64,000 nucleotides of DNA from Profftia lariciata (GTDB lineage: Bacteria; Pseudomonadota; Gammaproteobacteria; Enterobacterales; Enterobacteriaceae): the NCBI RefSeq assembly GCF_020541265.1, contig NZ_CP045925.1, positions 806,001-870,000 of the forward strand, read 5' to 3'. Of the stretch, positions 30,410 through 39,343 are shown piece after piece. Each line of letters opens with the position of its first letter. The stretch's first letter is position 1. The notes below the pieces were generated by a model, which saw only the letters and a program-made list of their open reading frames with translations, made no database searches and was not told where the DNA came from. Both the position numbers and the translations under genes were made by a program.

Positions 30410-31159
30410 TTAATATTCATTACCAATAACCCTACTGCGATAACTTGCCCAATTAAAATTAACCCATAAACTATTCCCTAAACTCATACGATCCATAACA
30501 CGCTCTCCTAATAAAGTATTCATATTATGAACATTTAAATTCGAAAGCATGCCCGTAGGACGTTTTGATGACGAACGTCTATCAACTATTTGATTAATAA
30601 TTACTTTTTCATAACGTGATTCAATTTGTACACCAATTTCATCAATCACCAGTAAATCTACTGCGCTAAAATTGTTTAATAAAGAATCTTCTGTAGTGTT
30701 ACTATTGCCGTTAAAAGTTTTCTTTATACTAGACATTAAATCAGCTACTGTAATAATAAGAACTGATTTATTACATAAAATTAAATCATTACTAATAGCT
30801 ACTGCTAAATGGTTTTTACCTGTACCTGGTTTACCAGAAAAAATAAAACTAGCAATATTGCTATTAAATTCTGCTGCATACTGACGAGCACGTTCTAATG
30901 CTATTTGTTGACCTCTACATTCTACTTGATAATTATCAAATGAGCAATTCATATGTAACGGGCGAATACCGGAGCACTTAAAAATACGTTGAATTTTCAT
31001 AGCTTGATTATCGCGCGAAATAGCTTTTGAGCATTTACGACCTTCTTCTTCCTGCCAAATACGCCATTCTTCAGCATTAGTAAATTTAGGTGTAATATGC
31101 ATAGGTATCATATTTTTTAATTTCTGTATTAATTTTATATTCGTGAGATCTTTCATCAT
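30410..31159 (-). CDS. dnaC: DnaC, loader of the DnaB helicase
   Basis: 249 residues (E. coli 245). AAA+ ATPase that delivers DnaB helicase at oriC. Walker A is GKPGTGKNHLA, Walker B is LLVIDEIG, and the C-terminal arginine-finger region is SYRSRV; IINQIVDRRSSSKRPTGML is essentially unchanged from E. coli. Two ATGs are adjacent; the second (31156) is better spaced from the AGAGA element and fits E. coli. No dnaT is recognisable upstream. Retained although the restart helicase PriA is a fossil in this window. Confidence 0.96.
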   Translation of the reverse strand: MMKDLTNIKLIQKLKNMIPMHITPKFTNAEEWRIWQEEEGRKCSKAISRDNQAMKIQRIFKCSGIRPLHMNCSFDNYQVECRGQQIALERARQYAAEFNSNIASFIFSGKPGTGKNHLAVAISNDLILCNKSVLIITVADLMSSIKKTFNGNSNTTEDSLLNNFSAVDLLVIDEIGVQIESRYEKVIINQIVDRRSSSKRPTGMLSNLNVHNMNTLLGERVMDRMSLGNSLWVNFNWASYRSRVIGNEY

Positions 31160-31859
31160 GTATCTCTAAAAAATTTAGTATATAATAGTATTATTATCTA
31201 TCATTATAAAATAATGTATTCAATAATTATTGATATATAATTATGTTTATTATTTATTTTTTGTATTCATTTAATATTAATTAAATAACAAATCTTGAAT
31301 AATATATTGAATATTGATTTATTATTAAAAATATTTATTATATAATATACTTTATAACATATAATTATTATGTAATATAGATATAATATAATTATATCAT
31401 GCTGAATTAATTGTATATGATTATAAAAAATAATAAATTAATTGTAAATTTTATTTTTTTATTAAATATGAATACCTTATATCTTTCAATATAATAAAAT
31501 ATTGTATACAAAACATATGATAAGTTTAATAAGGAAAATTTGAAAAATAATACTTTTTAACATATAAATAGTAAAATTATGATTTATTATATCGAATACT
31601 AAATATAATAATACTAATATCTATTAGATTTGTACAATGTAATAATACAATTTCTTATTGATTAAAAAATACAATTATTCAATAATATTTGAATACTTTA
31701 ACGCATTTAATAATAATTTATCATAAATAATGAATCTAGTAGATAAAAAATATTTAATAAATATATATAAATAATTTGAATATCATGAGAACATATTAAT
31801 TTATAAAATTTTAAATTAAAACTAGATGTATTAAATTGTTTAAAAAATAATTCAATATA
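31160..31859. other. 700-base non-coding gap
   Basis: E. coli has dnaT just before dnaC. I looked for dnaT fragments on the minus strand and found none that I would defend. Nothing else is visible. Confidence 0.5.
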
Positions 31860-32645
31860 TTAAATATTTTGTTTCTTATTTAAACTGAGAATAAATATAG
31901 AAGTTGCGCATAAAACAACAGCAGGACCAGCAGGTATATCATAAAACGCAGAAAATATAAGGCCTCCACTAACTGCTATAATACCAATAATAACAGCTAT
32001 TCCTGCCATTTGCTCTGGTGTACTAGATACACAACGAGCAGTAGCTGCAGGGATAATTAATAAAGATGTAATAATTAACGCACCAACAAATTTCATTGCT
32101 AATCCAATTGTTAAAGCTGTCGCTAACATTAATATCATTTGAATACGTTCAATATTAATACCATCTACATGAGCTAATTCTGAATTAATAGTTACTGAAA
32201 GTAAAGAACGCCATTGCCATAATAAAATACTTAAAACAAAAATAACGCCAATAGCAATTATTTTAATATCTTGATAAGTTACCGATAGTAAGTCACCAAA
32301 TAAATAAGCCATTAAATCTATACGTATATTAGACATTAACGCTATTATAACTAGTCCTAATGAAAGAGTACTATGCGCCATTATACCTAATAAAGTATCA
32401 AAACTAATAGTTGGACGACGTTCGAGCCATACTAAACAAATAGCAAGAGGCAGGATTACTATAATAACAGCAAAAAAAAGATTTATATTAAGGAGTAAAC
32501 CAAATGCTACGCCAAGTAATGAGACATGCGCTAGAGTATCTCCAAAATAAGACATTCGACGCCATATTATAAATGATCCTAGAGGTCCTGCCGTTAATGC
32601 GAGTAATGTGCCTGCAATCCAACTAGGAAGAAGTAAATCAATCAT
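31860..32645 (-). CDS. znuB: zinc ABC transporter permease ZnuB
   Basis: 261 residues (E. coli 261), colinear throughout. About eight membrane segments; keeps RRMSYFGDTLAH, DTLLGIMAHSTLSLG, LMAYLFGDLL and the GALIITSLLIIPAATAR stretch, which contributes to the coupling interface with the ATPase. It forms the inner-membrane channel for zinc taken from ZnuA. Its partner ATPase gene znuC, which should sit directly upstream on this strand, is only a fossil. Confidence 0.95.
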   Translation of the reverse strand: MIDLLLPSWIAGTLLALTAGPLGSFIIWRRMSYFGDTLAHVSLLGVAFGLLLNINLFFAVIIVILPLAICLVWLERRPTISFDTLLGIMAHSTLSLGLVIIALMSNIRIDLMAYLFGDLLSVTYQDIKIIAIGVIFVLSILLWQWRSLLSVTINSELAHVDGINIERIQMILMLATALTIGLAMKFVGALIITSLLIIPAATARCVSSTPEQMAGIAVIIGIIAVSGGLIFSAFYDIPAGPAVVLCATSIFILSLNKKQNI

Positions 32646-32649
32646 TACG

Positions 32650-33190
32650 GTTATGTTCTCTTCCCTGCTAATGATATCATATATTACCTGTAGAGTAGTG
32701 TGATGTTAAGTAATGATAATTATTATATTTCTAATATTTTAACAATATAAAATTAAAATAGCTATACATTTATAAATACATAAATTATAACTTAAAAATA
32801 TGCTAATAAGAATTATAGAAATAATTATATTTTTACAGTACTTTTATAATAAAGACACTATACGATAATAATTTTTATTACAAACAAAATTATCTCTTTT
32901 CTAAGAAAAATTGATATCATATGCTTCAATTCAGCAAAAAATATTCTTCATAAGGCTATAATATATTACGTTTGTAGGACAATGCTAAAATATATAAAAC
33001 ACTTAAATATTTTAGGTATATTATTATAGATAATAATTAAAATTTTGATTTAAGATTATTTTATTAGATATATAGTCGTATACACTAACAATGATACTAC
33101 TTCATTTAAACATTTTAATAAAAATTCTAAAATATTAAGTTATGATACAAATAGAATTTACAATTTCAAGAAAATTTAATTTTAATATCA
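32650..33190 (-). pseudogene. znuC: decayed znuC (zinc transporter ATPase)
   Basis: The minus strand from about 33180 reads LNFLEIV over LVSLENV at the ZnuC N terminus. About 15 codons on, FK-stop-SSIIV follows over LKPGKILT. Then YDYISNKIILNQ lies over the Walker A motif GPNGAGKSTLVR, with K and L identical and G/N, S/I and T/I each explained by one or two base changes. The frame runs about 45 codons without a gap but with two stops. A later piece (ILFVI) may be the LLVL before Walker B. The whole gap is 647 bases against 756 for E. coli znuC. Confidence 0.65.
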
Positions 33191-33292
33191 TCTTAAAGAT
33201 ATAAGATATATTTTGATATTTATTTTATTTTTTTTGCATACACACTATATATAATATAATAATATACTGCAACTAACAAAAAATAATATAAT

Positions 33293-34282
33293 ATGATACA
33301 AAAAACAAAATGGTTTAAGCGTAATCTTATTATTGTATTAATTATAATAGTAAGCATAAATTATGTTAAAGCAGATCTGTTAACCTCTATACGTCCTTTA
33401 GGATTTATTGCGTCAGCAATTGCAGATGGTATAACACAAACGCATGTTTTGCTACCTAATGGTGCTTCTCCACATAATTATGCACTAAAGCCATCTGATA
33501 TTCAACGTTTACATCAAGCAGATTTAGTGATATGGATAAGCCCAGAAATGGAAGTATTTTTAACAAAATTAACCCAACAAATAGATAGTCATAATAACCT
33601 TATTTTAGCTAATGTGCCAACTATTCATAATCTTCTGATTCCAGGTAATAACAATGATAATATTAAGTTATTAAAAATAAAACAAAGTCCACAGCAACAT
33701 AATAATAGAAGCAATATTGCAATAACTACTCATACTATTTTAGAAAAATATATTCATCATCATTATAGTCAATATAATTTTCATATTTGGTTATCCCCAA
33801 TTATTGCAAAAAGTATTGCTATTGCTATTCATTCTAAGTTATTATTACAATATCCAAAAAATAAAAATAGGCTAGATATCAATCTACGTAGATTCGAGGA
33901 AACATTACAGCAGACACAAAAAAATATTTTTTTAATGCTCAAACCTATACATGGTAAAGGTTATTTTGTTTTTCATGATGCTTATAGTTACTTTGAAAAA
34001 TATTTCGGTTTAACTCCTTTAGGTTATCTCACTATAAATCCTGAAATTCAGCCTGGTGCATATCATTTACATAAAATTCGAACACAATTAGCGCAACCAA
34101 AAGTTATTTTTACTGAACCACAGTTCAGACCAGCAGTAATTTCTGCAATAGTACAAGGGACTAAAATACGTGAAGGAACTTTAGATCCCCTAGGAAGTTC
34201 TATTGCATTAGGTGCTGATAGTTACAACAAGTTTTTAACTCAGCTATCACAACAATATTTAAGCTGCCTGAACAGAGATTAA
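33293..34282 (+). CDS. znuA: zinc-binding periplasmic protein ZnuA
   Basis: 329 residues (E. coli 310). Signal peptide to about residue 27. Zinc ligand histidines are visible in GASPHNY, NFHIWLSP and FVFHDAYSYFEK. The charged His/Asp loop of E. coli ZnuA has become Asn/Gln-rich with few His. Only one Cys is left (near the C terminus), so the disulfide of the E. coli protein cannot form. Diverges from znuB and is followed 12 bases later by mepM, as in E. coli. Confidence 0.93.
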   Translation: MIQKTKWFKRNLIIVLIIIVSINYVKADLLTSIRPLGFIASAIADGITQTHVLLPNGASPHNYALKPSDIQRLHQADLVIWISPEMEVFLTKLTQQIDSHNNLILANVPTIHNLLIPGNNNDNIKLLKIKQSPQQHNNRSNIAITTHTILEKYIHHHYSQYNFHIWLSPIIAKSIAIAIHSKLLLQYPKNKNRLDINLRRFEETLQQTQKNIFLMLKPIHGKGYFVFHDAYSYFEKYFGLTPLGYLTINPEIQPGAYHLHKIRTQLAQPKVIFTEPQFRPAVISAIVQGTKIREGTLDPLGSSIALGADSYNKFLTQLSQQYLSCLNRD

Positions 34283-34294
34283 GAGGACATACTA

Positions 34295-35614
34295 GTGCAG
34301 CAGATAGCTAGATCTATCACTCTAGCATATAATAACTTACCTAGATTACATAGGGTGATGCTAGGCTCACTAACTATTATTACACTAGCTATATCTATTG
34401 GACGACCATTAGTTTACCAACATAATAGTATCAATAATAAAGTTACTGAAATAATTCATATAGATCATAAGAAATCACAGATTCTTACGCCTGAAGCAAG
34501 TGAACCATTAGATACACTTATAACAGACGATGAAATTTCTACTGACGAATTAGATGATAAACCAGAGAATAATTACAAAACTTATGATTATCTTATTACT
34601 ATGGGAGATAATCTTAGTAATATTTTAACTAATTTTGGTATTGATAAATCAGAAATATTTAAGCTAATTAAACAATATCCAATATTAAGTAATCTAAAAA
34701 TAGGTCAAACTATTTCCTGTGATGTTAATCATATTGGTGAATTACAACAGTTATTTTGGAAATTAAATCGTTGCGAAACTCGTACTTATAGTCTTATTAA
34801 CGGCAGATTTAAAGAATTTATAAAATCTCAGCAAGGAAATGAAAACAATAAAATTATTACTGGATCACTAAATGGTAGTTTTGTAAATAGTGCTCGTAAT
34901 GCAGGACTGACTCTTACCGAAGTTAATATGATTATTAAAGTCTTACAATGGCAAATGGATTTTCGTAAATTACAGAAAGGTGATCAATTTGCAGTTCTAA
35001 TCGCTCGTAAAGAACTTAATAGTTATAGCAAACAGAGTCAATTATTGGGTGTAAGAATGCATACTAATGGAAAAGATTATTACGCAGTACGTGCCGAAGA
35101 TGGTAAATTTTATGATCTTCAAGGTAGTGGTTTAGTAAAAAGATTTATGCGTTTTCCTACAATAAAAAAATTTCGAATTTCATCTAATTTTAACCCACGT
35201 CGTATTCACCCTATTACTGGACATATAGCTCCACATCGTGGTGTTGATTTTGCTATGCCAGTAGGAACACCTATATTTGCAATAGGAGACGGTAAAGTTG
35301 TAGTCGCAAAAAATGGAGGAGCAGCAGGTAATTATATAGTTATTCGCCACAGTTGTCGGTATACAACACGTTTTATGCATCTTAATAAAATTCTTGTAAA
35401 ACCAGGACAACAAGTAAAACGCGGAGAACGTATCGCATTATCTGGTAATACTGGTCGTTCTACAGGACCACATTTGCATTACGAATTCTGGTTAAATAAT
35501 CAAGCAATTAATCCTTTAACGGTACAATTACCACGTACCGATAAATTATTAGGTAAAAATCGTCAAGAATATTTAGATCTTGTAGGTCATATTATTCTAC
35601 AACTTAAAAATTAA
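34295..35614 (+). CDS. mepM: murein DD-endopeptidase MepM
   Basis: 439 residues (E. coli 440), starting at GTG 34295 with AAGAGGA 7 bases before it; the N terminus matches E. coli (MQQIARS). One membrane anchor at about 22-37, a LysM-like region at about 90-140, and a C-terminal M23 peptidase with zinc ligands in HRGVDFAMP and GPHLHYEF. It cuts 3-4 peptide crosslinks so that new strands can be inserted during growth. Forms an operon with znuA. Confidence 0.95.
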   Translation: MQQIARSITLAYNNLPRLHRVMLGSLTIITLAISIGRPLVYQHNSINNKVTEIIHIDHKKSQILTPEASEPLDTLITDDEISTDELDDKPENNYKTYDYLITMGDNLSNILTNFGIDKSEIFKLIKQYPILSNLKIGQTISCDVNHIGELQQLFWKLNRCETRTYSLINGRFKEFIKSQQGNENNKIITGSLNGSFVNSARNAGLTLTEVNMIIKVLQWQMDFRKLQKGDQFAVLIARKELNSYSKQSQLLGVRMHTNGKDYYAVRAEDGKFYDLQGSGLVKRFMRFPTIKKFRISSNFNPRRIHPITGHIAPHRGVDFAMPVGTPIFAIGDGKVVVAKNGGAAGNYIVIRHSCRYTTRFMHLNKILVKPGQQVKRGERIALSGNTGRSTGPHLHYEFWLNNQAINPLTVQLPRTDKLLGKNRQEYLDLVGHIILQLKN

Positions 35615-36202
35615 AAATTATATTATTTAATTATATAATCTTAATAATGTAATATTTTATTAAATGATTTTTATGCACAATATGTATTTATTATTATGTA
35701 TGATAATGATGTTATTTATTGTTTTATTTTAATTTTTAGTTACACTAATTTTATATTAAAAAATAATATATGAATATATGTTTATATTATTGATATAATT
35801 TATTATTTTTATAAAAAATATAATATATATGCAGAAAATTATTATAAAATAATGCTAATTTTTTAAAAAATTAGCATTATTTTATTTGAATCAATGAAAT
35901 GTATATTTTAAATTTAACGTACCAAATATATCTTACTTAAATGTAGTATTATAAGAAATATTAGGCACGATCTATTTTACTCATAACAAATTTAATGAAA
36001 TTTGTTAATTTTAAATATCATTGCAATACAATTAGCATAGATTGTTATAATACATTATAAAATTTATATTAACAATAATATAAATTAAAATTATTTTCTA
36101 ATATTTAAATGTAACTTATTAACAATGATATATAGTACATTTTAGAATACTTAAAATATTAATTTTTTTGTATGTATGTACAGATTACTTATTTCTGTAA
36201 AA
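35615..36202. other. non-coding gap between mepM and rplQ
   Basis: Contains the palindrome at 35846-35883. E. coli has lpxM after mepM; I saw no convincing lpxM fragment here. Confidence 0.5.
35846..35883. terminator. perfect 38-base palindrome, likely bidirectional terminator
   Basis: A 19-base arm (AAAATAATGCTAATTTTTT) is followed directly by its exact reverse complement. The core TAATGCTAATTTTTTAAAAA gives a hairpin with T runs on either strand. It lies between mepM (plus) and rplQ (minus), which converge, 232 bases from mepM and 320 from rplQ. Confidence 0.5.
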
Positions 36203-36568
36203 CTATATAATAACGCGATCAAGAAGTTCAATATAAGCCATTGGTGCATTATCTCCTGAGCGATATCCACATTTAAGAATACGAGTATATCCACCAGAAC
36301 GTTTGATAAAGCGTGGTCCTATCTCATTAAATATTTTTGCTACTAATATATTATTGCGAATACTAGCAAATGCTAACCTCCTATTAGCAACATTATCAAT
36401 TTTTGCTAAAGTAATTAAAGGCTCAAAAACACTACGTAGTTCTTTAGCTTTTGGTAGAGTTGTTTTTATAATTTCATTATGAACCAAAGAATTAACCATA
36501 TTGCGAAACATAGCTTGACGATGGCTACTATTACGATTTAATTTACGCCCGCTCTTACAATGACGCAT
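36203..36568 (-). CDS. rplQ: 50S ribosomal protein L17
   Basis: 121 residues (E. coli 127; the C-terminal tail is shorter). MRHCKSGRKLNRNSSHRQAM is the typical start. Located near the polypeptide exit tunnel. Last gene of the alpha cluster, 52 bases after rpoA. Confidence 0.97.
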   Translation of the reverse strand: MRHCKSGRKLNRNSSHRQAMFRNMVNSLVHNEIIKTTLPKAKELRSVFEPLITLAKIDNVANRRLAFASIRNNILVAKIFNEIGPRFIKRSGGYTRILKCGYRSGDNAPMAYIELLDRVII

Positions 36569-36620
36569 AATATTTATCCTTTTGTAGTATAAAATCCTTA
36601 AATGTGTCTTATCAAATTAG

Positions 36621-37610
36621 CTACTCATCAGTAATGCTAGCTGGTGGCCAGTTTTCTAGGCGCATACCTAAAGATAAGCTGCGTAAAGCTAATATATCTT
36701 TAATCTCAGTAAGAGATTTTTTGCCCAAATTAGGTGTTTTTAGTAACTCAATTTCTGTACGTTGCACTAAATCTCCAATGTAATGAATAGCTTCTGCTTT
36801 TAAGCAATTAGCAGAACGTACAGTTAATTCTAGATCATCGACTGAACGCAACAAGATGGGATCAAATTCTGGTTTTTCTTCTTTTACTTCAGGTTGATGA
36901 ATATCACGCAAATCAATAAAAGCTTCAAGTTGTTCAGCTAAAATAGTTGCAGCACGACGAATTGATTCTTCGGGATCAATAGTACCATTAGTTTCCATCT
37001 CTATAACTAGTTTATCTAAATCAGTACGTTGTGCAACACGAGCAGCTTCAACATTATAAACAATACGTTCTACAGGACTGTAACAAGCATCTACTAATAA
37101 ACGACCAATAATTCTTTCATTTTCTTCTATATTTATTCGAGAAGAAGCTGGTACATATCCACGACCACGCTGAATTTTAATACGCATATTAATTGATGCA
37201 TTTTTATCAGTCAGATGACAAATAACATAATTAGGATTAATTATATCAATATTATTATCATGGCTAATATCAGCAGCAGTTACAACACAAATACCAGATT
37301 TATTAAGATTTAAAATTACTTCATCTTTATCTTGAATTTTTACTGCCAATCCTTTTAAATTTAGTAGTATTTCTAAAATATCCTCTTGTACACCTTCTTT
37401 AGTGCTATACTCATGTAATACACCATCAATCTCAACCTCGGTGACCGCACAACCAGGCATAGATGAAAGCAGAATACGACGTAGTGCATTACCAAGAGTA
37501 TGACCAAAACCACGTTCTAATGGCTCAAGGGTAACCCTAGCGTGTGTTGCGCTTATTTGTTCAATATCTACTAAGCGCGGTTTTAGAAAATCTGTTACAG
37601 AAGACTGCAT
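36621..37610 (-). CDS. rpoA: RNA polymerase alpha subunit
   Basis: 329 residues, the same as E. coli, from the ATG at 37610; a 41-codon upstream extension of the frame overlaps rpsD and has no family support. AGAGAGGA lies just before the start. The N-terminal dimerisation domain and the C-terminal domain are both complete, including RSANCLKAEAIHYIGDLVQRTE and the helix-hairpin-helix TPNLGKKSLTEIK that binds UP elements and activators. Cotranscribed with rpsD and rplQ. Confidence 0.98.
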   Translation of the reverse strand: MQSSVTDFLKPRLVDIEQISATHARVTLEPLERGFGHTLGNALRRILLSSMPGCAVTEVEIDGVLHEYSTKEGVQEDILEILLNLKGLAVKIQDKDEVILNLNKSGICVVTAADISHDNNIDIINPNYVICHLTDKNASINMRIKIQRGRGYVPASSRINIEENERIIGRLLVDACYSPVERIVYNVEAARVAQRTDLDKLVIEMETNGTIDPEESIRRAATILAEQLEAFIDLRDIHQPEVKEEKPEFDPILLRSVDDLELTVRSANCLKAEAIHYIGDLVQRTEIELLKTPNLGKKSLTEIKDILALRSLSLGMRLENWPPASITDE

Positions 37611-37635
37611 GATATCCTCTCTCTGGTACTTCATT

Positions 37636-38256
37636 TTACTTAGAATAAAGCTCAACAATAAGGTGTTCATCAATATCTGCAGATAAATCAGAACGTTCAG
37701 GATTATTTTTAAATATACCTTCCATTTTAGCAATGTTAACTTCGATCCAAGTTATATTTTGACGTTGTTCAATCAATTCTAATGCAGCTTTTACACGAGA
37801 TTGTTTTTTAGCTGTTTCACGTACACTGATTATATCACTGGGAGTGACTTGATAAGAAGGAATGTTAACAACACGATTATTAACTATAATAGCTTTATGG
37901 CTGACCAATTGACGTGCTTCTGCACGAGTAGTACCAAATCCCATGCGGTAAACTACATTATCTAGACGCCGTTCCAACAATTGCAATAGTTTTGCACCAG
38001 TATTGCCTTTTAAACGTGCTGCTTTTTTATAATAATTATGAAATTGACGTTCTAAAACGCCATACATACGACGCACTTTTTGTTTTTCACGTAATTGAAC
38101 ACCGTAATCAGACAGGCGAGGCTTGCGTGCACCGTGCTGTCCAGGTGCTTTCTCAAGTTTACATTTACTATCAATAGCACGAACACCAGACTTAAGAAAT
38201 AAATCTGTGCCTTCACGACGGATGAGCTTAAGTGTAGGACCTAAATATCTTGCCAT
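37636..38256 (-). CDS. rpsD: 30S ribosomal protein S4
   Basis: 206 residues, equal to E. coli, starting at ATG 38256 (MARYLGPTLKLIRREG); the in-frame ATG 7 codons upstream is not used in the family. S4 nucleates 30S assembly on 16S rRNA and in E. coli represses this operon. The S4 RNA-binding domain (LDNVVYRMGFGTTRAEARQLVSH) is intact. Separated from rpoA by 25 bases. Confidence 0.98.
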   Translation of the reverse strand: MARYLGPTLKLIRREGTDLFLKSGVRAIDSKCKLEKAPGQHGARKPRLSDYGVQLREKQKVRRMYGVLERQFHNYYKKAARLKGNTGAKLLQLLERRLDNVVYRMGFGTTRAEARQLVSHKAIIVNNRVVNIPSYQVTPSDIISVRETAKKQSRVKAALELIEQRQNITWIEVNIAKMEGIFKNNPERSDLSADIDEHLIVELYSK

Positions 38257-38283
38257 TTTTTCTCCAATAATCCGCAAACGATG

Positions 38284-38676
38284 TTATACACGACGTTTTT
38301 TTGGCGGACGACAACCATTATGAGGAATAGGAGTAACATCAGTAATATTAGTAATACGGAAACCAGCTGCATTTAATGCGCGAATCGTGGACTCGCGTCC
38401 AAGACCAGGCCCTTTAACCATAATATCTAAATTTTTAATACCATATTCTTTTACTATTTCAGCGCAACGTTCTGCGGCTACTTGTGCAGCAAATGGCGTA
38501 GATTTACGAGAACCACGAAAACCAGAACCACCAGATGTTGCCCATCCTAACGCATTACCTTGACGATCAGTAATAGTAACAATGGTATTATTAAAAGAAG
38601 CATGGATATGAGCTACTCCGTCTAAAATCTGCTTTTTTACACGTTTAACACGTGCACGAATAAGTGTTTTTGCCAT
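38284..38676 (-). CDS. rpsK: 30S ribosomal protein S11
   Basis: 130 residues (E. coli 129). HIHASFNNTIVTITDRQGNA and the C-terminal TPIPHNGCRPPKKRRV are unchanged. Platform protein of the 30S subunit that lines the mRNA exit. 16 bases after rpsM. Confidence 0.98.
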   Translation of the reverse strand: MAKTLIRARVKRVKKQILDGVAHIHASFNNTIVTITDRQGNALGWATSGGSGFRGSRKSTPFAAQVAAERCAEIVKEYGIKNLDIMVKGPGLGRESTIRALNAAGFRITNITDVTPIPHNGCRPPKKRRV

Positions 38677-38692
38677 TATTTAATTATCCCGA

Positions 38693-39049
38693 TTATTTTT
38701 TGATCGGTTTACGTGGACCCTTACAGGTGCGTGCATTAGTTTTAGTACGCTGACCACGAACCGGTAAACCACGACGATGACGTAAACCGCGATAGGTACC
38801 AAGATCCATTAAACGTTTGATGCTCAGGGTTACTGCACGACGCAGATCACCTTCTATAGTATACTTAGCTACTTCGTCACGAAGCTTATCAATTTGCTCT
38901 TCAGATAGATTACTCAGCTTAACATGTTCAACAATACCAGTAGCCTTGCAAATAGATTGCGAACTCGTCTTGCCTATACCGAATATCGCAGTTAATGCGA
39001 TTACAGTTTGTTTTTGATCAGGGATATTAATACCTGCTATACGGGCCAC
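38693..39049 (-). CDS. rpsM: 30S ribosomal protein S13
   Basis: 118 residues, equal to E. coli. MARIAGINIPDQK start; RGLPVRGQRTKTNARTCKGPRK near the end. Head protein contacting P-site tRNA and the 50S bridge. First gene of the alpha operon; the 145-base gap to rpmJ is where an alpha promoter would be expected, and it contains the self-complementary run AAAAAGATCTTTTT (39087-39100). Confidence 0.98.
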   Translation of the reverse strand: MARIAGINIPDQKQTVIALTAIFGIGKTSSQSICKATGIVEHVKLSNLSEEQIDKLRDEVAKYTIEGDLRRAVTLSIKRLMDLGTYRGLRHRRGLPVRGQRTKTNARTCKGPRKPIKK

Positions 39050-39194
39050 TATGCACTCCTAAGTTTTTATACAATAGTAACATTTTAAAAAGATCTTTTT
39101 AAAAATACTTAAATGATACTATAGTAATACACAAAATATTAGTTGGCTAAATTTACTTATATTAACCTAACTTTACAAGAAATATGTCATATAA

Positions 39195-39311
39195 TTAACC
39201 TTGACGCTGTTTATGTTTTGGCTCTGCACTGCAAATAACATATACAATACCATTTCGTTTAACAATTTTACAGTTACGACATAATTTTTTAACGGAAGCA
39301 CGAACTTTCAT
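39195..39311 (-). CDS. rpmJ: 50S ribosomal protein L36, zinc-binding form
   Basis: A 38-codon gene found by direct translation. It starts at the ATG whose complement is 39309-39311 and reads MKVRASVKKLCRNCK, with Cys11, Cys14, Cys27 and His33 as zinc ligands (C+ form). GGAG lies 8 bases before the start. Equal in length to E. coli L36. Between secY and rpsM as in E. coli. Confidence 0.97.
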   Translation of the reverse strand: MKVRASVKKLCRNCKIVKRNGIVYVICSAEPKHKQRQG

Positions 39312-39343
39312 TTTACTCTCCGTACTTTATTAAATTACTAAAA

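Noticed and set aside
31160..31859. Expected dnaT upstream of dnaC
   Set aside because: No fragment on the minus strand matched DnaT convincingly.
32700..32730. Fur-box-like TAATGATAATTATTAT near znuB
   Set aside because: Such strings are frequent at this base composition and the position is inside the decayed znuC, downstream of any znu promoter.
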